A DNA stretch of 11,875 nucleotides from Phoronis ovalis (taxonomy: Eukaryota; Phoronida; Phoronidae), in NCBI GenBank assembly GCA_028565635.1, contig JAOXYB010049569.1, positions 1 to 11,875 on the forward strand, read 5' to 3'. The notes beneath the pieces were generated by a model. It had not been told where the DNA came from. It made no database searches and saw only the letters and a list, made by a program, of their open reading frames with translations. The translations under genes and the position numbers were made by a program. This document shows positions 1-9,184 of this stretch, piece by piece. Numbering within the stretch: position 1 is the stretch's first letter; each line of letters starts with the position of its first letter.

Positions 1-164
1 AGGTTTATTGATATTATATCATACAATGCTCATAATATCCAATAGTATAACACCATTTCTATAGCATTACGTACAATGTGACAACTGACACCGCTTATAT
101 CAAACTATATTTTGTCAACCACGGCATAAGAAACAAAACATAGCTTTGAGTATTTTTTAAATCC

Positions 165-400
165 GGGGGGTACTGTCACCCATTGTGGTAGTGCATATGT
201 GGGCCGCTCAATAGGGTATGGTTTTTCCGCGTAACAGCTTATGACGGGATATCACATGCCTGATTCAAAATAACAGGTGGGATGGCAGCACTGCAATAAT
301 ATAATACAAAGTACCGCGTGGGATTTATTCAGGTGTTCCACTAAATACTGGCAAAATGGTAACACAGGTCAATTGACGTGATAGGGTGAAATCAAAAAGC
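165..400 (+). mobile_element. Possible Ty3/gypsy-type LTR edge (polypurine tract plus TGTCAC start), truncated
   Basis: Six G residues at 165-170, then TAC, then TGTCACCC from 174. A G-rich polypurine tract followed directly by an LTR beginning TGT is the usual 3' layout of Ty3/gypsy elements. The next 200 or so bases are GC-richer than the surroundings and contain a TTTATT box. I cannot find the 3' LTR end, a second LTR or any pol frame upstream, so this would be a solo or truncated remnant. The right boundary is a guess. Confidence 0.25.
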
Positions 401-879
401 TATTTCAAAACTACATTATCACTTTTAATTTGTTTCAACATTATATACGAAACCAGTGGTTTCATTTTACAATTCAGAAAATTAACAAAACGTTCTTTAT
501 AAGTTAATCTACGTAATCTGTGGGTAATGTTGTTATAAAACAGTGTCTTAAACAGTTTATCCATAATCTCAAATTATGAAAACAAACCACGTCAACATGG
601 TTAAAAAGGATTGACCTATTGCCTTCTTTAGAAATACACTTTCATAATAGGAGACAAATATTTTTATAACCACTTCGCACATGTGAAGGGAAATACTGAT
701 GCAGTTATAACGAAACAAGAATTACTATTTTGAATATTATAAGAAAAATTACGCATCCAAAGATCAGACAGGGCATCTGACACAGCATCTTACTGCATCA
801 TTTGGTATACCATTTTTGTATGTCTTTACATACACGCAAGCTGCAAGTATTTTTTTGGAAGGATGTTTTTTATAAATTT

Positions 880-1045
880 AAATTGCGGAACAGTAGGCAT
901 CCAGGGCGGCTGGCGTACAGCTTTTGGTTACGCGTGAGGAGTGGTGAGGGTCGTCACTTTGGGCTGCAGGACTCCTTCGAAAAATTTGATTTTCTGATTC
1001 TGTTCCTTGCTACCTGGTGCATTTTTGAGCATAGTCTTAAGATGT
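880..1045. repeat. GC-richer island, possibly a repeat or coding remnant
   Basis: This island stands out from the AT-rich flank. The minus strand has short frames such as KEQNQKIKFFEGVLQPKVTT ending in a TAA, and in another frame VRQPPWMPTVPQFKFI. The plus strand is open from 802 to 1077. None matches a family I know, and the open frames are short. It could be an interspersed repeat, a degraded exon, or a conserved 3' UTR block. Confidence 0.25.
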
Positions 1046-2825
1046 TTGCTTTAAAAAAATGTGCATTCAAAAGTTGAGGAATACCAGAGTTGCATTACAA
1101 AGAATACATGCAGTCAGCCTATTAATTCTCTAAATTTGTTCAGTCAAATCGCTCAAAACATTACTCTTAAGTATACATACATCTTATGTTTAACTTATTT
1201 ATAATAATACTTATTTAACGTGTTCCAATACGTGTTATTAATTTCTTTCTGGGTAAACAGATCATATTTTCTCTTAATATTTCATTTGTTGTTTTTATTT
1301 GTTTTCACATTTACATAGTTGTTAGCAAGTTTCTTCTAATAGATAATAGATAATAGATACATGATCATCTGTGATGTATCAGTTACAATAAATTATTCTT
1401 CAAATCAGCAATAAAAGCAGTTTTTTATGTAAATAATCTACCATTTACTAACACTGCCCACAAATGCGACAGAACTAATTTACATTTCAAGTAAAAATTG
1501 TGCGTGCGGCTTTCTTGGGTGTATTTTCATTGTTTAGATTTGTAATGATAAAAATAATGGACGAAAAGTTTGTATAATTTATTCATTTCGTTACTTTGGA
1601 AGACTTGTGTTACAAATGGTATATGCAAATAGATAAAAACTCGTATGATATAACCTATTTTGCATACTGTAAAGGGGGATATTTTAAACAAATTCTTAAC
1701 ATACGGTGCCAGTATCATTTGGCATTACTGCACAAAATGTTAAATACTGAATAGTCAAATGCTAAAAAGATTTACATTTTCTGACAGGTGCAAATTTTCA
1801 CCTCTAAAATGTATAGAATTTACTTTCATTAGTATTTAAAATTTATTTCTCATTCAACCAAGGATATATATAAAGTGAAAAGAAAAACATTGTTCATATA
1901 TATGGCTTAGCACCAAAACTGTCTGATAACGTAATTAAACGATTCATTATGATGTATAAGTTCAGAAACTGAAGAATTAATTGTATCCGAGTTGCTAACA
2001 GTACGTACATACATAACTATGTCAAAGCATAGTAACAAAAAAATAATAGTGAGCTTAACCCAAATTGCTAACAATGCATAACACTGGCATATGCAGGTAT
2101 AGTAACAGAAAAGGTTGTGTTTGTACCAGTTGCTTGCAATACATTAAACAAAGGAAAGTGAATAGCTTTGGAAAGTCAAGAAAATGTCAATAACTTAATA
2201 CATACATGACTACAGGATAAAGATTACTTAAGAACATTAAAAGCGACATGATCAAATATTGATAAAATTATGTAACATAATAATACATGAACTTAATAAT
2301 TAATGCACATTTAAACAGTAAATCTGTTTCTAATCCACCTAGGTCCTTTCTAATATATATATATATTTCATATATACATTTCTTATAACTATTCAGGCCT
2401 GTGCCCAACAAAACTAAAATGAAATAAAAAACTTTAAGACAGAAATGAGATGCTAAATGTAGGAATGTCAAGGTGACAAAAGCAGTCTTTAAACAAGATA
2501 CTATTAATGCTTTTGTAACAAACTTGTGCAATCTGACATCCATGTAGAACACATACAGCCAGTACATTTTCCAAAACACAATAATATACTCGACTACAAT
2601 GTCAGAAATAAGTTACAGATCATATTGTATAAGTAAGCATACTGTATAACATATGCATTGCTTCATGCATACAGATATCTAACAAATAAATACAAATTCA
2701 ACTGTTGTTTCCATATATTCACTTAGACTAGGAAAATATGACTTGAAATGCATAAATAATAGTAACATTTTAAACTTGATTAAAATAGTTGTTCTCATCA
2801 GTGCAGTTCACTTCATAAAACTTAT

Positions 2826-2831
2826 TTTATT
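2826..2831 (-). promoter_or_regulatory. Candidate polyadenylation signal AATAAA for SLC37A3
   Basis: On the minus strand AATAAA lies 51 bases past the stop codon. AT-rich DNA further downstream holds more copies, including one at 4-9, so a much longer 3' UTR is equally possible. Confidence 0.25.
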
Positions 2832-2882
2832 TTACTAATTCTGTGAACACAATAAGGTCATTATGCAAAATCATTACTGTCT

Positions 2883-3029
2883 TCAACTGTCAACGTGAGG
2901 TTGATAGTTTCCTACTTGCTGTAGATGTTGTTGTGATTTGAAAATTTTTGCAATAATGATGATGTAGATTCTTGAAGAGGTAATATCTTTGTACAGGATC
3001 GGCGTTATGCAGAGTATAGTAAGGAATGT
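2883..3029 (-). CDS. SLC37A3: SLC37A3 exon l: last coding exon and stop
   Basis: The acceptor TTCTTGTAG is followed by 48 codons and TGA (2883-2885). It reads TFLTILCITPILYKDI (end of TM12), then a basic, glutamine-rich cytoplasmic tail ending in QQHLQQVGNYQPHVDS. Tail length is close to that of vertebrate SLC37A3, but the sequence is not conserved, as expected. Confidence 0.88.
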   Translation of the reverse strand, partial: TFLTILCITPILYKDITSSRIYIIIIAKIFKSQQHLQQVGNYQPHVDS

Positions 3030-4133
3030 CTACAAGAAACAGAATAAAAGAATTTGGGAATAATAAAAATGTTTGTACTATTTATTTGGAAAATAGACTG
3101 TTTCATAATTAATTTTTCACAGAAACTTTTTCGAAAGATTAAGGAAATACAATCGATATATATGTTATCTGTCATTATGTGAAATGAATTTGAAATAAGT
3201 TTGCCATTATAGCTGGACAGGATGTGTTGTGTGACAATAGTGGCTCCCTCAGTGACAAATATAGGAATTACTTTACCTATCCTGATTGACAGAATAAGAC
3301 TGAAAATGATTAGAATATATCATAGCATTATATAGAACAGCAATCACAGCTCTACCTTACACAACTTACCATGAGAATAAAGAAATAAAACACCCAATGC
3401 CAGTTTAGATTTTCTTGTATTACTGGTACTACCAACTGTCCTATAGCTGCCCCAACACTGCCTGTACCATCTACTATACCAGTAACTGTGGCTAACGCTT
3501 CATTGTTACCTTTGACAGGGCCTTGGCGACCTGCAATTACATAGTAAAAATGTAGACTGATTAGTGGGACAGCAGTGTATATGTACACACTTCTTAAGCT
3601 AATAGGAAAAATAACAGAAATTTCTCTTGGTCCCTTAGAAATCACGCCCAAGACGAATAACACTTTTTTATAACATATTTCAAAAATTTAAATGAATACC
3701 TTTTTAAATACCTCTATATACAATTTAGACTTTTCCAAGTTATTTGTTCCATAACAACCCCCCCCCCCCTCTTTTATATCTATGTTGACCAAGCCTTTAA
3801 CCCATAATAAATAATCTATGGCTAAAAATACACCCAGTGGGAAGCACTTGATGGTTAAAGATATACACTTATGGTAATCACCCATGGTTTATAATGTATC
3901 CTTTGGTAAGCATCCATGGTTAAGAAATGACAGGAAATCAAATCCAACTTTTAAATGTTTTGAAAATAAAATTCAGCCTGATTGTCAGCAGATTAGATTC
4001 GCAGCAACCCATCATGAGCAGTTACATGTTAAAACTATGGACATAAGAACGAGAGGCATAAATACACATCCTCATCCCATAATAACCAACAGACCTTTCT
4101 CATACATGGCTGTTCCAGCCTCCCTCCCTAATG

Positions 4134-4166
<33 letters not shown>

Positions 4167-7100
4167 ATATAAACCAAGCATACATTCCATAGAAATTATA
4201 ACAACCCTTTAAAATTAAAAATAAGTGTTAATGTTCAGAATTATTCCAGGTGATATGCAGTATAATATAGTATAACTCATCTACTCAATAATTTCTTTTT
4301 ATACAATTTTGCTTCTTGATTTTTTAAAGCCAGATAAACCTTTATTTATAGTGTAATTGAATGGTAGTTTGCAACTGATGGAATAGCCATGAGATATGTC
4401 TATGACCCTGAAAACCATAATCCATTAGGTGGCACATTACATATAATTATCCACTTTGGATGGAAGAATTTAACTACAAATCTGGCTTGTGAAAAGTTTG
4501 TACATGCCGTTAAAATATTATATTATTACAATATTGCTTCAATTTGTCCTTAAGCAGTGTTATTCTAGAAATTCAACTTCAGATAAATACAAAACATGAC
4601 TTACCTAAATCTGCAGAAATTGCAGCACTGATTAAATTAGCTGGTCCTCCTATAAAAAATCCAGTGACTGCCAGCAGTACAGAATTGATTAGTTTGTCCT
4701 TTGGAGAACCTAACAAAAGCAATGTATCTTTAAGAACTGGTGACACATTCGAAGAGGCATAATGTTCGTTTTTCCACAAATTCACATCTTGCATTTACAA
4801 ATATATTGTTCTGTAATTATTTGAAACATGGAGTTGATAGAATACAGTACTTCGGTTGAAGTAACATATAAATATTTTACGTGTGACAATTCAATAAGTA
4901 TTCTTACCACTGTATATGTAAAGTGCTGGGAATGCTAGCAACAACAGAAAAACTACTGTGGGTGATCTTTTATGAAAATAATCCTGCAAGGAAAACAGCA
5001 CCATTATCATTCTTAACCTATTATAGTCACAGCATTTTCAAGGATTTTTGAGGGGTCAGAATCAGTCATGAATTACACAAAGAATTGGCAGCTCTTATTT
5101 GAGATGCAAAAAATATTGCAACAATGGGTGCTGATTCAAGTACATTTCTTGCAACTATATAAAAACAAAGCAATTTAGTACATATAATAGCATACTCACT
5201 GTAACAATGCCTCCTAGTATACCAGCTATAAAAGAAACAAATTGACAAATTGCATAGAAAGTTGATTCTGAATAATACTTTGGGATCACCCCTCCTTATG
5301 GTGTTGAACATACAACAATGTGAGGCACCTGTGTGTGGTTAGCTGAAGAATGGATGTCTCATATGGTAGTGGTATATTATACACATCCTAGGTAATTTTT
5401 CAGTGTTATCTTGTTATTTGGTCATTTATCACTGAATTTATCACAACAGAAGGGTTATACCAGCAACTTCAATGTACAGCTTTCTTTAGGGATAGGATTT
5501 AACAAGCAACTGTAACCTCAATCCATATATTTCTTACCTATTTATTGTTGCTAAATTCTTACCTACTAGGCCACCAACGTCATACCAAATTGAAATTTCA
5601 TCAGCTACGGAATCTGACCAATTAAAATTTTCACTTAAATAAAATGGCAGCCAGAAGAAGAAGGCGTAGTTCACCAGTTTTAAACACGCATAACACAGCG
5701 AATACTAAGATAAAAACAAGGGAAATCTGTTTCTTCAATTTTTATAACTTAAGCCAGCTTATGAACAAAATAAATGATGTTTTTCATTACAAGAAAGCCA
5801 GTCTGCAAATAACTGACACACAGTCTAACTTGTTTTCAAACGTTTCTGTAAGATGTGAATTACATTATGATGTGCATCCTTCTGAACAAGTCGATCAGCA
5901 TCTCAGAAACACCCTGTAATCTCTGATAAGCTTCTTACATATAAAACTTCCAATTTAAACACTTCCACTAAAGATAACCATCACTAATGAAGGCATGCAC
6001 TGCAAACTAAGCATTCTACTTAAATTGATTATTCTGATAACAGTAGGATTTACTGGAGCAAGACACCTTTCCTTCTTTAGACATGGAAAAATTTATCTTA
6101 GCCCCGGAATTTACATACCATTATAACACCTGGCAATAAAACTGCTTGGAAGAATCCTATAGCCTTGGGACGTCCATCTACAGTTTCTTCATTTCTTGCG
6201 TTTGACAGCAATGGTTCTAAAACAACGTATTGATTATTATTGATTAATCTATATTTTAATGTTTTAAATGTTGTCTTCACATGTCAGCAATATCTACTAT
6301 AATTGTCTTTATTTTAACCATCTTTCCCATACATTGTTCCATTCTGCCACACTAGAACATACGGATAGCATGCATCCATATTTACTTTTTAATTTAAAAT
6401 GAACATCAGAGATGCAAAGTCCCCTTAATTAAATATGTGTCACTGTATATTTTTTTCATATATTTTAATGAGATCCATAATATTGTAATTTATTCCGACA
6501 GTCATTAGCTGCAATTTTAATGACATTGATTATATAACTTTATTATCACCCAACCTTGTGTGGGATCGACATCTTCTTCCACGTCGTCTTCTTCTGGTTC
6601 CGGAAGACCGACATCTCTCGGTGACGGTATCAAGCCAAAGAACACCACAATGCCCATACCAAACAATACTGAAGAGCTCAGTAAAAACGTGTACTAAAAA
6701 AATATCACTGAGCTTTACACAGCAAATAAAGGCTATTTTGTAACTCAAATACAGCGTGTTATTTGTCATTTTACCCCAGAAAGCTATTTCCAATCGCCAC
6801 AGGTGGCATGACCAAAATGAACACAATCAATCCCATAATTCCCCAATGTTCATGAATAATCAATCCCAGAATTCATTACAGTTTATTCATAATCCCCCTT
6901 TGTTTGTATAACTCAGATCTCTTATACAGTTACTGAATCAGGTTTTTACAACACTTCAATGATGGGAATTACACAGTCACTTATAAAACAGTGAGAACTT
7001 TATACAACCTTCTGCATGAAACAAAAGCCGCAAGTAGATGAAAAACAGCTCAGAATGATATCTTATGTGCAATGTAAAAAATTATGACTTTTGAACAGCA

Positions 7101-8948
7101 TCTTTTAGTAGTAAAAATATCATACTTCATATCCATATTGCAACATAGCAGCGACGAATCCAGCACCAATAATGTTTCCGACTGAAGCACATGCGCTCCA
7201 AGCACCAAGCACAAGTCCTCGACTACAAGATAAAGTTTGTTATTTCATTACAAAGAAGGTTTGTTGTAAATCAAATTGTAAATTTTGAATGTAGGCCCAA
7301 TGAAAGACTTTCAGATTATTGTTTTAACTACCAGTTATCACTAGCAACAGTGAAATATAGTTTTTCTGTTTTGTTATTAAATAAAGCATGACTGTGCAAA
7401 ATATGATTGCACCCATTCATTAAGATGTCGATGCTTGAAACCTGTCTCTCATTAACACAGCAACTACCATGTCCCGACATCGATCTTGCTTTCTAATATT
7501 CAAATTTTAAAATCACTACAAAATAATAATTCACTGGTCAGTTACAGTGTATTAACTGGCAACTACAATCTCAGGGACAATCATTTTCTTACCTGGATTT
7601 TCCAAACCAATTTCCCATAACAGCCACAACAGTTGGCCAGCCAGTAGATTGGAGCAGACCGTTTAAAATCCAAAATCCTGTGTACCAATATATGTTATAC
7701 AATTTTAGCCATTCAGTCAGAGTACCAAACATAAAAACCTGAAATGTGAAGTAAAAATATAAATCAGTGTGTTCATTTCAAATGTTACAACATGGAGCCT
7801 TCTGGTCCGGTAAGATTCACCAATAAACCGTCAATGTAATTGCGTAAAAACTTCAGAATGAAATGAAAGTTTAACACAGACGGAGTACAGTGACACAAAG
7901 TAATTATCGGCTGTACATTTTAGACTGTAATTATTTGGTAAGAGAGTAATCAATAGCTGATACTCCTGAGCCAAAGTTTCCACAATAAATATATGAACAT
8001 TTGGCTTTTTCTACTTTTCTGTAACAAAAAAATATTGAATCCATTCAAATTTACATAATTATACTATACACTATCTTACCGTGATTGCTGACATGCACAT
8101 TCCAAATGAGAGAACTTTCCTCATGTCAAACCTGAAAACACAATAAGAATGTTATTTATAATCTAGTACATTTGATATATTTAGCAAATTTGTGATACAT
8201 ATTTTATACATATCCTGCTCTCCCTACTATATGCACACATTTTCACTGCCAGTTCTAATCTAAAATGTGGTGATAGGACTTCATGTTAATACATAAAATA
8301 CAATGTGGCCGAGTTTTTCAAGAAACCATTTTATAGCAGTGCTTGTTTTTTTCAAAAGATTAAGTGTTTTATTGGAATTATTGTTCTATCATTTCCAAAA
8401 ACATTTCAAGTTTAAATTGTTTTTCATGAACTGATAAATGGCCATTTTTGAAAAACCCCTGAAAAATCATATTTTTCCATTGCCACCTCGGAGTTATATC
8501 ATGTCGATCATACTCAAACTATTCCACTAAATCTCACGTGATCCTGTATCTCGCTTTAAAAAACCACTTAGTAACCAGGCTGACTTGCAACACGAAGTTA
8601 CTTTATAGTCAGAATGAGGAACCGACTTTGCCATATCACACATATCAAGTGTGATTCCGTAAAGTTTTAACAGTTTTGGGTTCAATTTGGTTTCTACTTT
8701 TTCATGGTCAATGTGTAGACAGAGATCTGTTAAGCCGATTTAAAATGATAAATATGATTTTAACCGACTTGTTTTATCAAACGAATGAATTCACTGAAAT
8801 TGCAACTTTTATAGTAGACATACCTGTCTCCAACAATTCCACTGACATACAATCCAACAGCATATGATATTAGGAAAACTGCATCTAATGTCCCAAGATA
8901 CAATTCTGCTGCTTTGTCATTTGCAAAGAATGTATGATTATTCCATAA
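2883..8948 (-). CDS. SLC37A3: SLC37A3-like sugar phosphate exchanger family transporter (5' partial, 12 exons)
   Basis: This is a major-facilitator-superfamily transporter of family SLC37. Members A1 and A2 exchange glucose-6-phosphate for phosphate. A3 is known in human as an endolysosomal/ER glycoprotein that works with ATRAID in releasing bisphosphonates from lysosomes; its natural substrate is unsettled. The exons 8824-8948, 8080-8131, 7593-7738, 7126-7222, 6555-6693, 6119-6216, 5563-5704, 5200-5225, 4908-4983, 4605-4709, 3370-3530 and 2883-3029 join without a frame break to 437 residues plus TGA. All introns are GT-AG. A3 is preferred over A1/A2 because of LGTLDAVFLISYAVGLYVSG, STGWP...VMGNWFGK, SACASVGNI, FFFWLPFYLS, VTGFFIGGP, EALATVTGIVDGTGSVGAA and WVFYFFILM. 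The family is about 490-510 residues, so roughly 60-90 N-terminal residues, including TM1, are missing and should be encoded beyond 11875. Confidence 0.93.
3030..3369 (-). other. SLC37A3 intron between exons k and l
   Basis: AT-rich intron with GTAAGT donor and TTCTTGTAG acceptor. Nothing else is seen in it. Confidence 0.85.
3370..3530 (-). CDS. SLC37A3: SLC37A3 exon k: TM11-TM12
   Basis: The 161 bases sit between AATTGCAG and ATG|GTAAGT. They encode GRQGPVKGNN, then EALATVTGIVDGTGSVGAAI and end in WHWVFYFFILM. This is the most conserved stretch of the protein and the strongest single support for SLC37A3. It exits in phase 0. Confidence 0.96.
3758..3769. repeat. Poly-C (poly-G on minus) homopolymer, 12 bases
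   Basis: Twelve C residues in a row inside an AT-rich intron; on the transcribed strand it is G12. The length is likely to vary between individuals or assemblies. Confidence 0.9.
3818..3930. repeat. Degenerate 33-bp minisatellite, about 3.5 copies
   Basis: Units begin at 3818, 3851, 3884 and 3916, each starting ATGG(C/T)T and continuing with an A-rich stretch, ATACACC-like, then TGG(G/T)AA(G/T)CAC. Spacing is 33, 33 and 32 bases. The fourth copy fades after about 12 bases. Confidence 0.75.
4135..4164. repeat. (TA)15 microsatellite
   Basis: Fifteen perfect TA units. The roughly 200 bases before it (about 3935-4134) are less AT-rich and could be a short interspersed element with a TA tail, but no tRNA-like head or A/B box is evident. 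Confidence 0.95.
4605..4709 (-). CDS. SLC37A3: SLC37A3 exon j: TM10
   Basis: The acceptor is TTTTGTTAG and the donor TTAG|GTAAGT. The 105 bases encode GSPKDKLINSVLLAVTGFFI, then GGPANLISAAISADL. The SPxDKxIN and VTGFFIGGPxNxIS blocks match vertebrate SLC37A3 without a gap, which picks this acceptor. A second in-frame AG lies 18 bases upstream (exon start 4727) and would add six residues. Confidence 0.94.
4710..4727 (-). other. In-frame alternative 3' splice segment of SLC37A3 exon j
   Basis: CTTAAAG ends at 4728, eighteen bases before the chosen acceptor TTTTGTTAG. Using it would keep the frame and add six mainly hydrophobic residues (D-T-L-L-L-L) before GSPKDK. Homologues have no such insertion, so this is at most a minor isoform. 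Confidence 0.3.
4908..4983 (-). CDS. SLC37A3: SLC37A3 exon i: loop 8-9 and TM9
   Basis: The 76 bases sit between CCTTGCAG and AGTG|GTAAGA. They read DYFHKRSPTVVFLLLLAFPA and LYIYS. DxxxKRxP is the MFS loop 8-9 signature (repeat of the loop 2-3 motif), followed by TM9. It exits in phase 1. Confidence 0.93.
5200..5225 (-). CDS. SLC37A3: SLC37A3 exon h: 26-base microexon
   Basis: The acceptor TTTTATAG and donor ACA|GTGAGT bound only 26 bases. With the split first codon they give AGILGGIVT. Inserted between exons g and i, this restores an ungapped match to the family over DVGG--GG-----D---KR. Leaving it out would lose nine residues of TM8 and put exon i out of frame, because 26 is not a multiple of three. 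Confidence 0.88.
5226..5562 (-). other. SLC37A3 intron between exons g and h
   Basis: 337-base intron, GTAAGA donor and TTTTATAG acceptor. No other feature seen. A minus-strand frame here is a chance frame. Confidence 0.85.
5563..5704 (-). CDS. SLC37A3: SLC37A3 exon g: TM7-TM8
   Basis: The 142 bases sit between ATCTTAG and GTAG|GTAAGA. They read YSLCYACLKLVNYAFFFWLP, then FYLSENFNWSDS, and end in ISIWYDVGGLV. ACLKLVNY, FFFWLPFYLS and WYDVGG are hallmark SLC37A3 motifs. N-W-S is a possible luminal glycosylation sequon between TM7 and TM8. It exits in phase 1. Confidence 0.95.
5705..6118 (-). other. SLC37A3 intron between exons f and g
   Basis: 414-base intron, GTATGT donor and ATCTTAG acceptor. 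Nothing else is seen in it. Confidence 0.85.
6119..6216 (-). CDS. SLC37A3: SLC37A3 exon f: end of central loop, start of TM7
   Basis: The 98 bases sit between TTTTAG and ATG|GTATGT. The split codon gives Glu, then PLLSNARNEETVDGRPKAIG and FFQAVLLPGVIM. The xPLL and KAIxFxQAxxLPGVI positions line up with vertebrate SLC37A3 at the entry to TM7. It exits in phase 0. Confidence 0.93.
6217..6554 (-). other. SLC37A3 intron between exons e and f
   Basis: 338-base AT-rich intron with an unusual GTTGGG donor and a GTTTTAG acceptor. Nothing else is seen in it. Confidence 0.8.
6555..6693 (-). CDS. SLC37A3: SLC37A3 exon e: TM6 and acidic central loop
   Basis: The acceptor is TTTTTTTAG and the 139 bases read YTFLLSSSVLFGMGIVVFFG (TM6), then LIPSPRDVGL and an acidic run EPEEDDVEEDVDPTQ in the cytoplasmic TM6-TM7 loop. 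The donor CAAG|GTTGGG is non-ideal, but the phase (1) needed by the next exon selects it over a GTGATA donor 5 bases downstream. The loop is the least conserved part of the family. Confidence 0.88.
6694..7125 (-). other. SLC37A3 intron between exons d and e
   Basis: 432-base intron, GTATGA donor and T-rich TTTTTTTAG acceptor. The 11-mer AATCAATCCCA occurs at 6825-6835 and again at 6858-6868, a short local duplication. No other feature is seen. Confidence 0.85.
7126..7222 (-). CDS. SLC37A3: SLC37A3 exon d: TM5
   Basis: The 97 bases sit between CTTGTAG and GAA|GTATGA. Codon Ser is split with exon c. They read RGLVLGAWSACASVGNIIGA and then FVAAMLQYGYE. The glycine-rich G-x-W-S-A-C-A-S-V-G-N segment is the conserved TM5 of the family. 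It exits in phase 0. Confidence 0.95.
7223..7592 (-). other. SLC37A3 intron between exons c and d
   Basis: 370-base intron, GTAAGA donor and CTTGTAG acceptor. Nothing else is seen in it. Confidence 0.85.
7593..7738 (-). CDS. SLC37A3: SLC37A3 exon c: TM3-TM4, STGWP and GNWFGK motifs
   Basis: The 146 bases sit between ATTTCAG and CCAG|GTAAGA. They encode VFMFGTLTEWL, then WILNGLLQSTGWPTVVAVMG and NWFGKS. The LLQSTGWP block and NWFGK are strongly conserved SLC37/GlpT-like motifs around TM4 and the cytoplasmic TM4-TM5 loop. It exits in phase 2. Confidence 0.95.
7739..8079 (-). other. SLC37A3 intron between exons b and c
   Basis: 341-base AT-rich intron, GTAAGA donor and ATTTCAG acceptor. Nothing else is seen in it. 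Confidence 0.85.
8080..8131 (-). CDS. SLC37A3: SLC37A3 exon b: TM3 start
   Basis: This 52-base exon lies between TTTTCAG and ACG|GTAAGA. Its first base completes the Arg codon from exon a. It reads FDMRKVLSFGMCMSAIT, matching the start of TM3 of SLC37A3 (vertebrate pattern xxLRWVLSFGMCxSA). It exits in phase 0. Confidence 0.92.
8132..8823 (-). other. SLC37A3 intron between exons a and b
   Basis: 692-base intron. Its middle, about 8280-8700, is less AT-rich than the rest and could be an old insertion, but no terminal repeats or coding frame are visible. A 6-bp inverted repeat TCACAC/GTGTGA with a 7-base loop lies at 8636-8654 and is probably chance. Confidence 0.8.
8824..8948 (-). CDS. SLC37A3: SLC37A3 exon a (first visible exon): TM2 and MFS loop 2-3
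   Basis: The acceptor TTTTGCAG precedes TTA TGG AAT and the donor is CAG|GTATGT. The 125 bases enter in phase 0 and leave in phase 2. The exon starts with LWNNHTFF, whose N-H-T is an N-glycosylation sequon in the luminal TM1-TM2 loop. It then encodes TM2 and SGIVGDR, the MFS loop 2-3 signature (last Arg split across the intron). No initiator Met belongs here: the ATG just upstream lies in the intron. Confidence 0.93.
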
Positions 8949-9184
8949 CTGCAAAATATCAAAATCATTATACCTCCGGTGAGCTCAAATGATATGATAA
9001 AGAAATAAGCCTAATGGTTAATTAAAGGTGTAGATTTTACTACTTTACTACTCTGTGCCTGGAACAGAAACATCGCTATTGTTAATACATTAAAATACAG
9101 AAGATGTGTTAGTTTTAAAAAACGTGCTCTCTTTAGGCAAGAGCAACCAAGAGACCACAATTTCACTCATGTCCAATACCTACC

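Larger units (their letters stand above)
1..2882. other. 3' flank or long 3' UTR of SLC37A3; no gene seen
   Basis: AT-rich DNA without any reading frame that looks conserved on either strand. The longest frames are short, low-complexity and rich in Phe, Tyr, Ile and Lys, as AT-rich chance frames are. The only compositionally distinct parts are a possible LTR edge near 165-400 and a GC-richer island near 880-1045, listed separately. A 7-bp TAATAGA unit is repeated three times at 1337-1357, and a short TA run lies near 2355. Confidence 0.6.
3531..4604 (-). other. SLC37A3 intron between exons j and k (longest complete intron)
   Basis: The 1,074 bases run from a GTAAGT donor to an AATTGCAG acceptor. 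It holds a C12 tract, a 33-bp minisatellite and (TA)15, all listed separately. The other complete introns of the gene are 198 to 692 bases, so repeat insertion or expansion probably enlarged this one. Confidence 0.85.

Noticed and set aside
802-1077. Plus-strand frame of 91 codons
   Set aside because: Phe/Lys-rich, no family resemblance, no splice or promoter support. It merely spans the GC-richer island reported as a repeat.
2268-2579. Minus-strand frame of 103 codons rich in Tyr, Phe and Leu
   Set aside because: Typical AT-rich chance frame with a run of TA repeats inside, located in the 3' flank. No recognisable motif, although it would look like a membrane protein.
3884-4192. Plus-strand frame of 102 codons
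   Set aside because: It starts in the minisatellite and ends in the (TA)15 run (Tyr-Ile repeats), inside an intron of the minus-strand gene.
5644-5919. Plus-strand frame of 91 codons beginning MAARRRRRSS
   Set aside because: Antisense shadow of SLC37A3 exon g (FFFWLP gives the Arg/Lys run) continuing into an intron.
6549-6555. Alternative donor GTGATA after exon e
   Set aside because: It would exit in phase 0, but exon f needs one base carried over to read PLLSNARNEETV. The donor at 6554 fits.
6530-6826. Minus-strand frame of 98 codons ending in an Arg-rich run
   Set aside because: It crosses the intron/exon e boundary in a frame different from the real exon. The Arg run is the shifted reading of the acidic loop codons.
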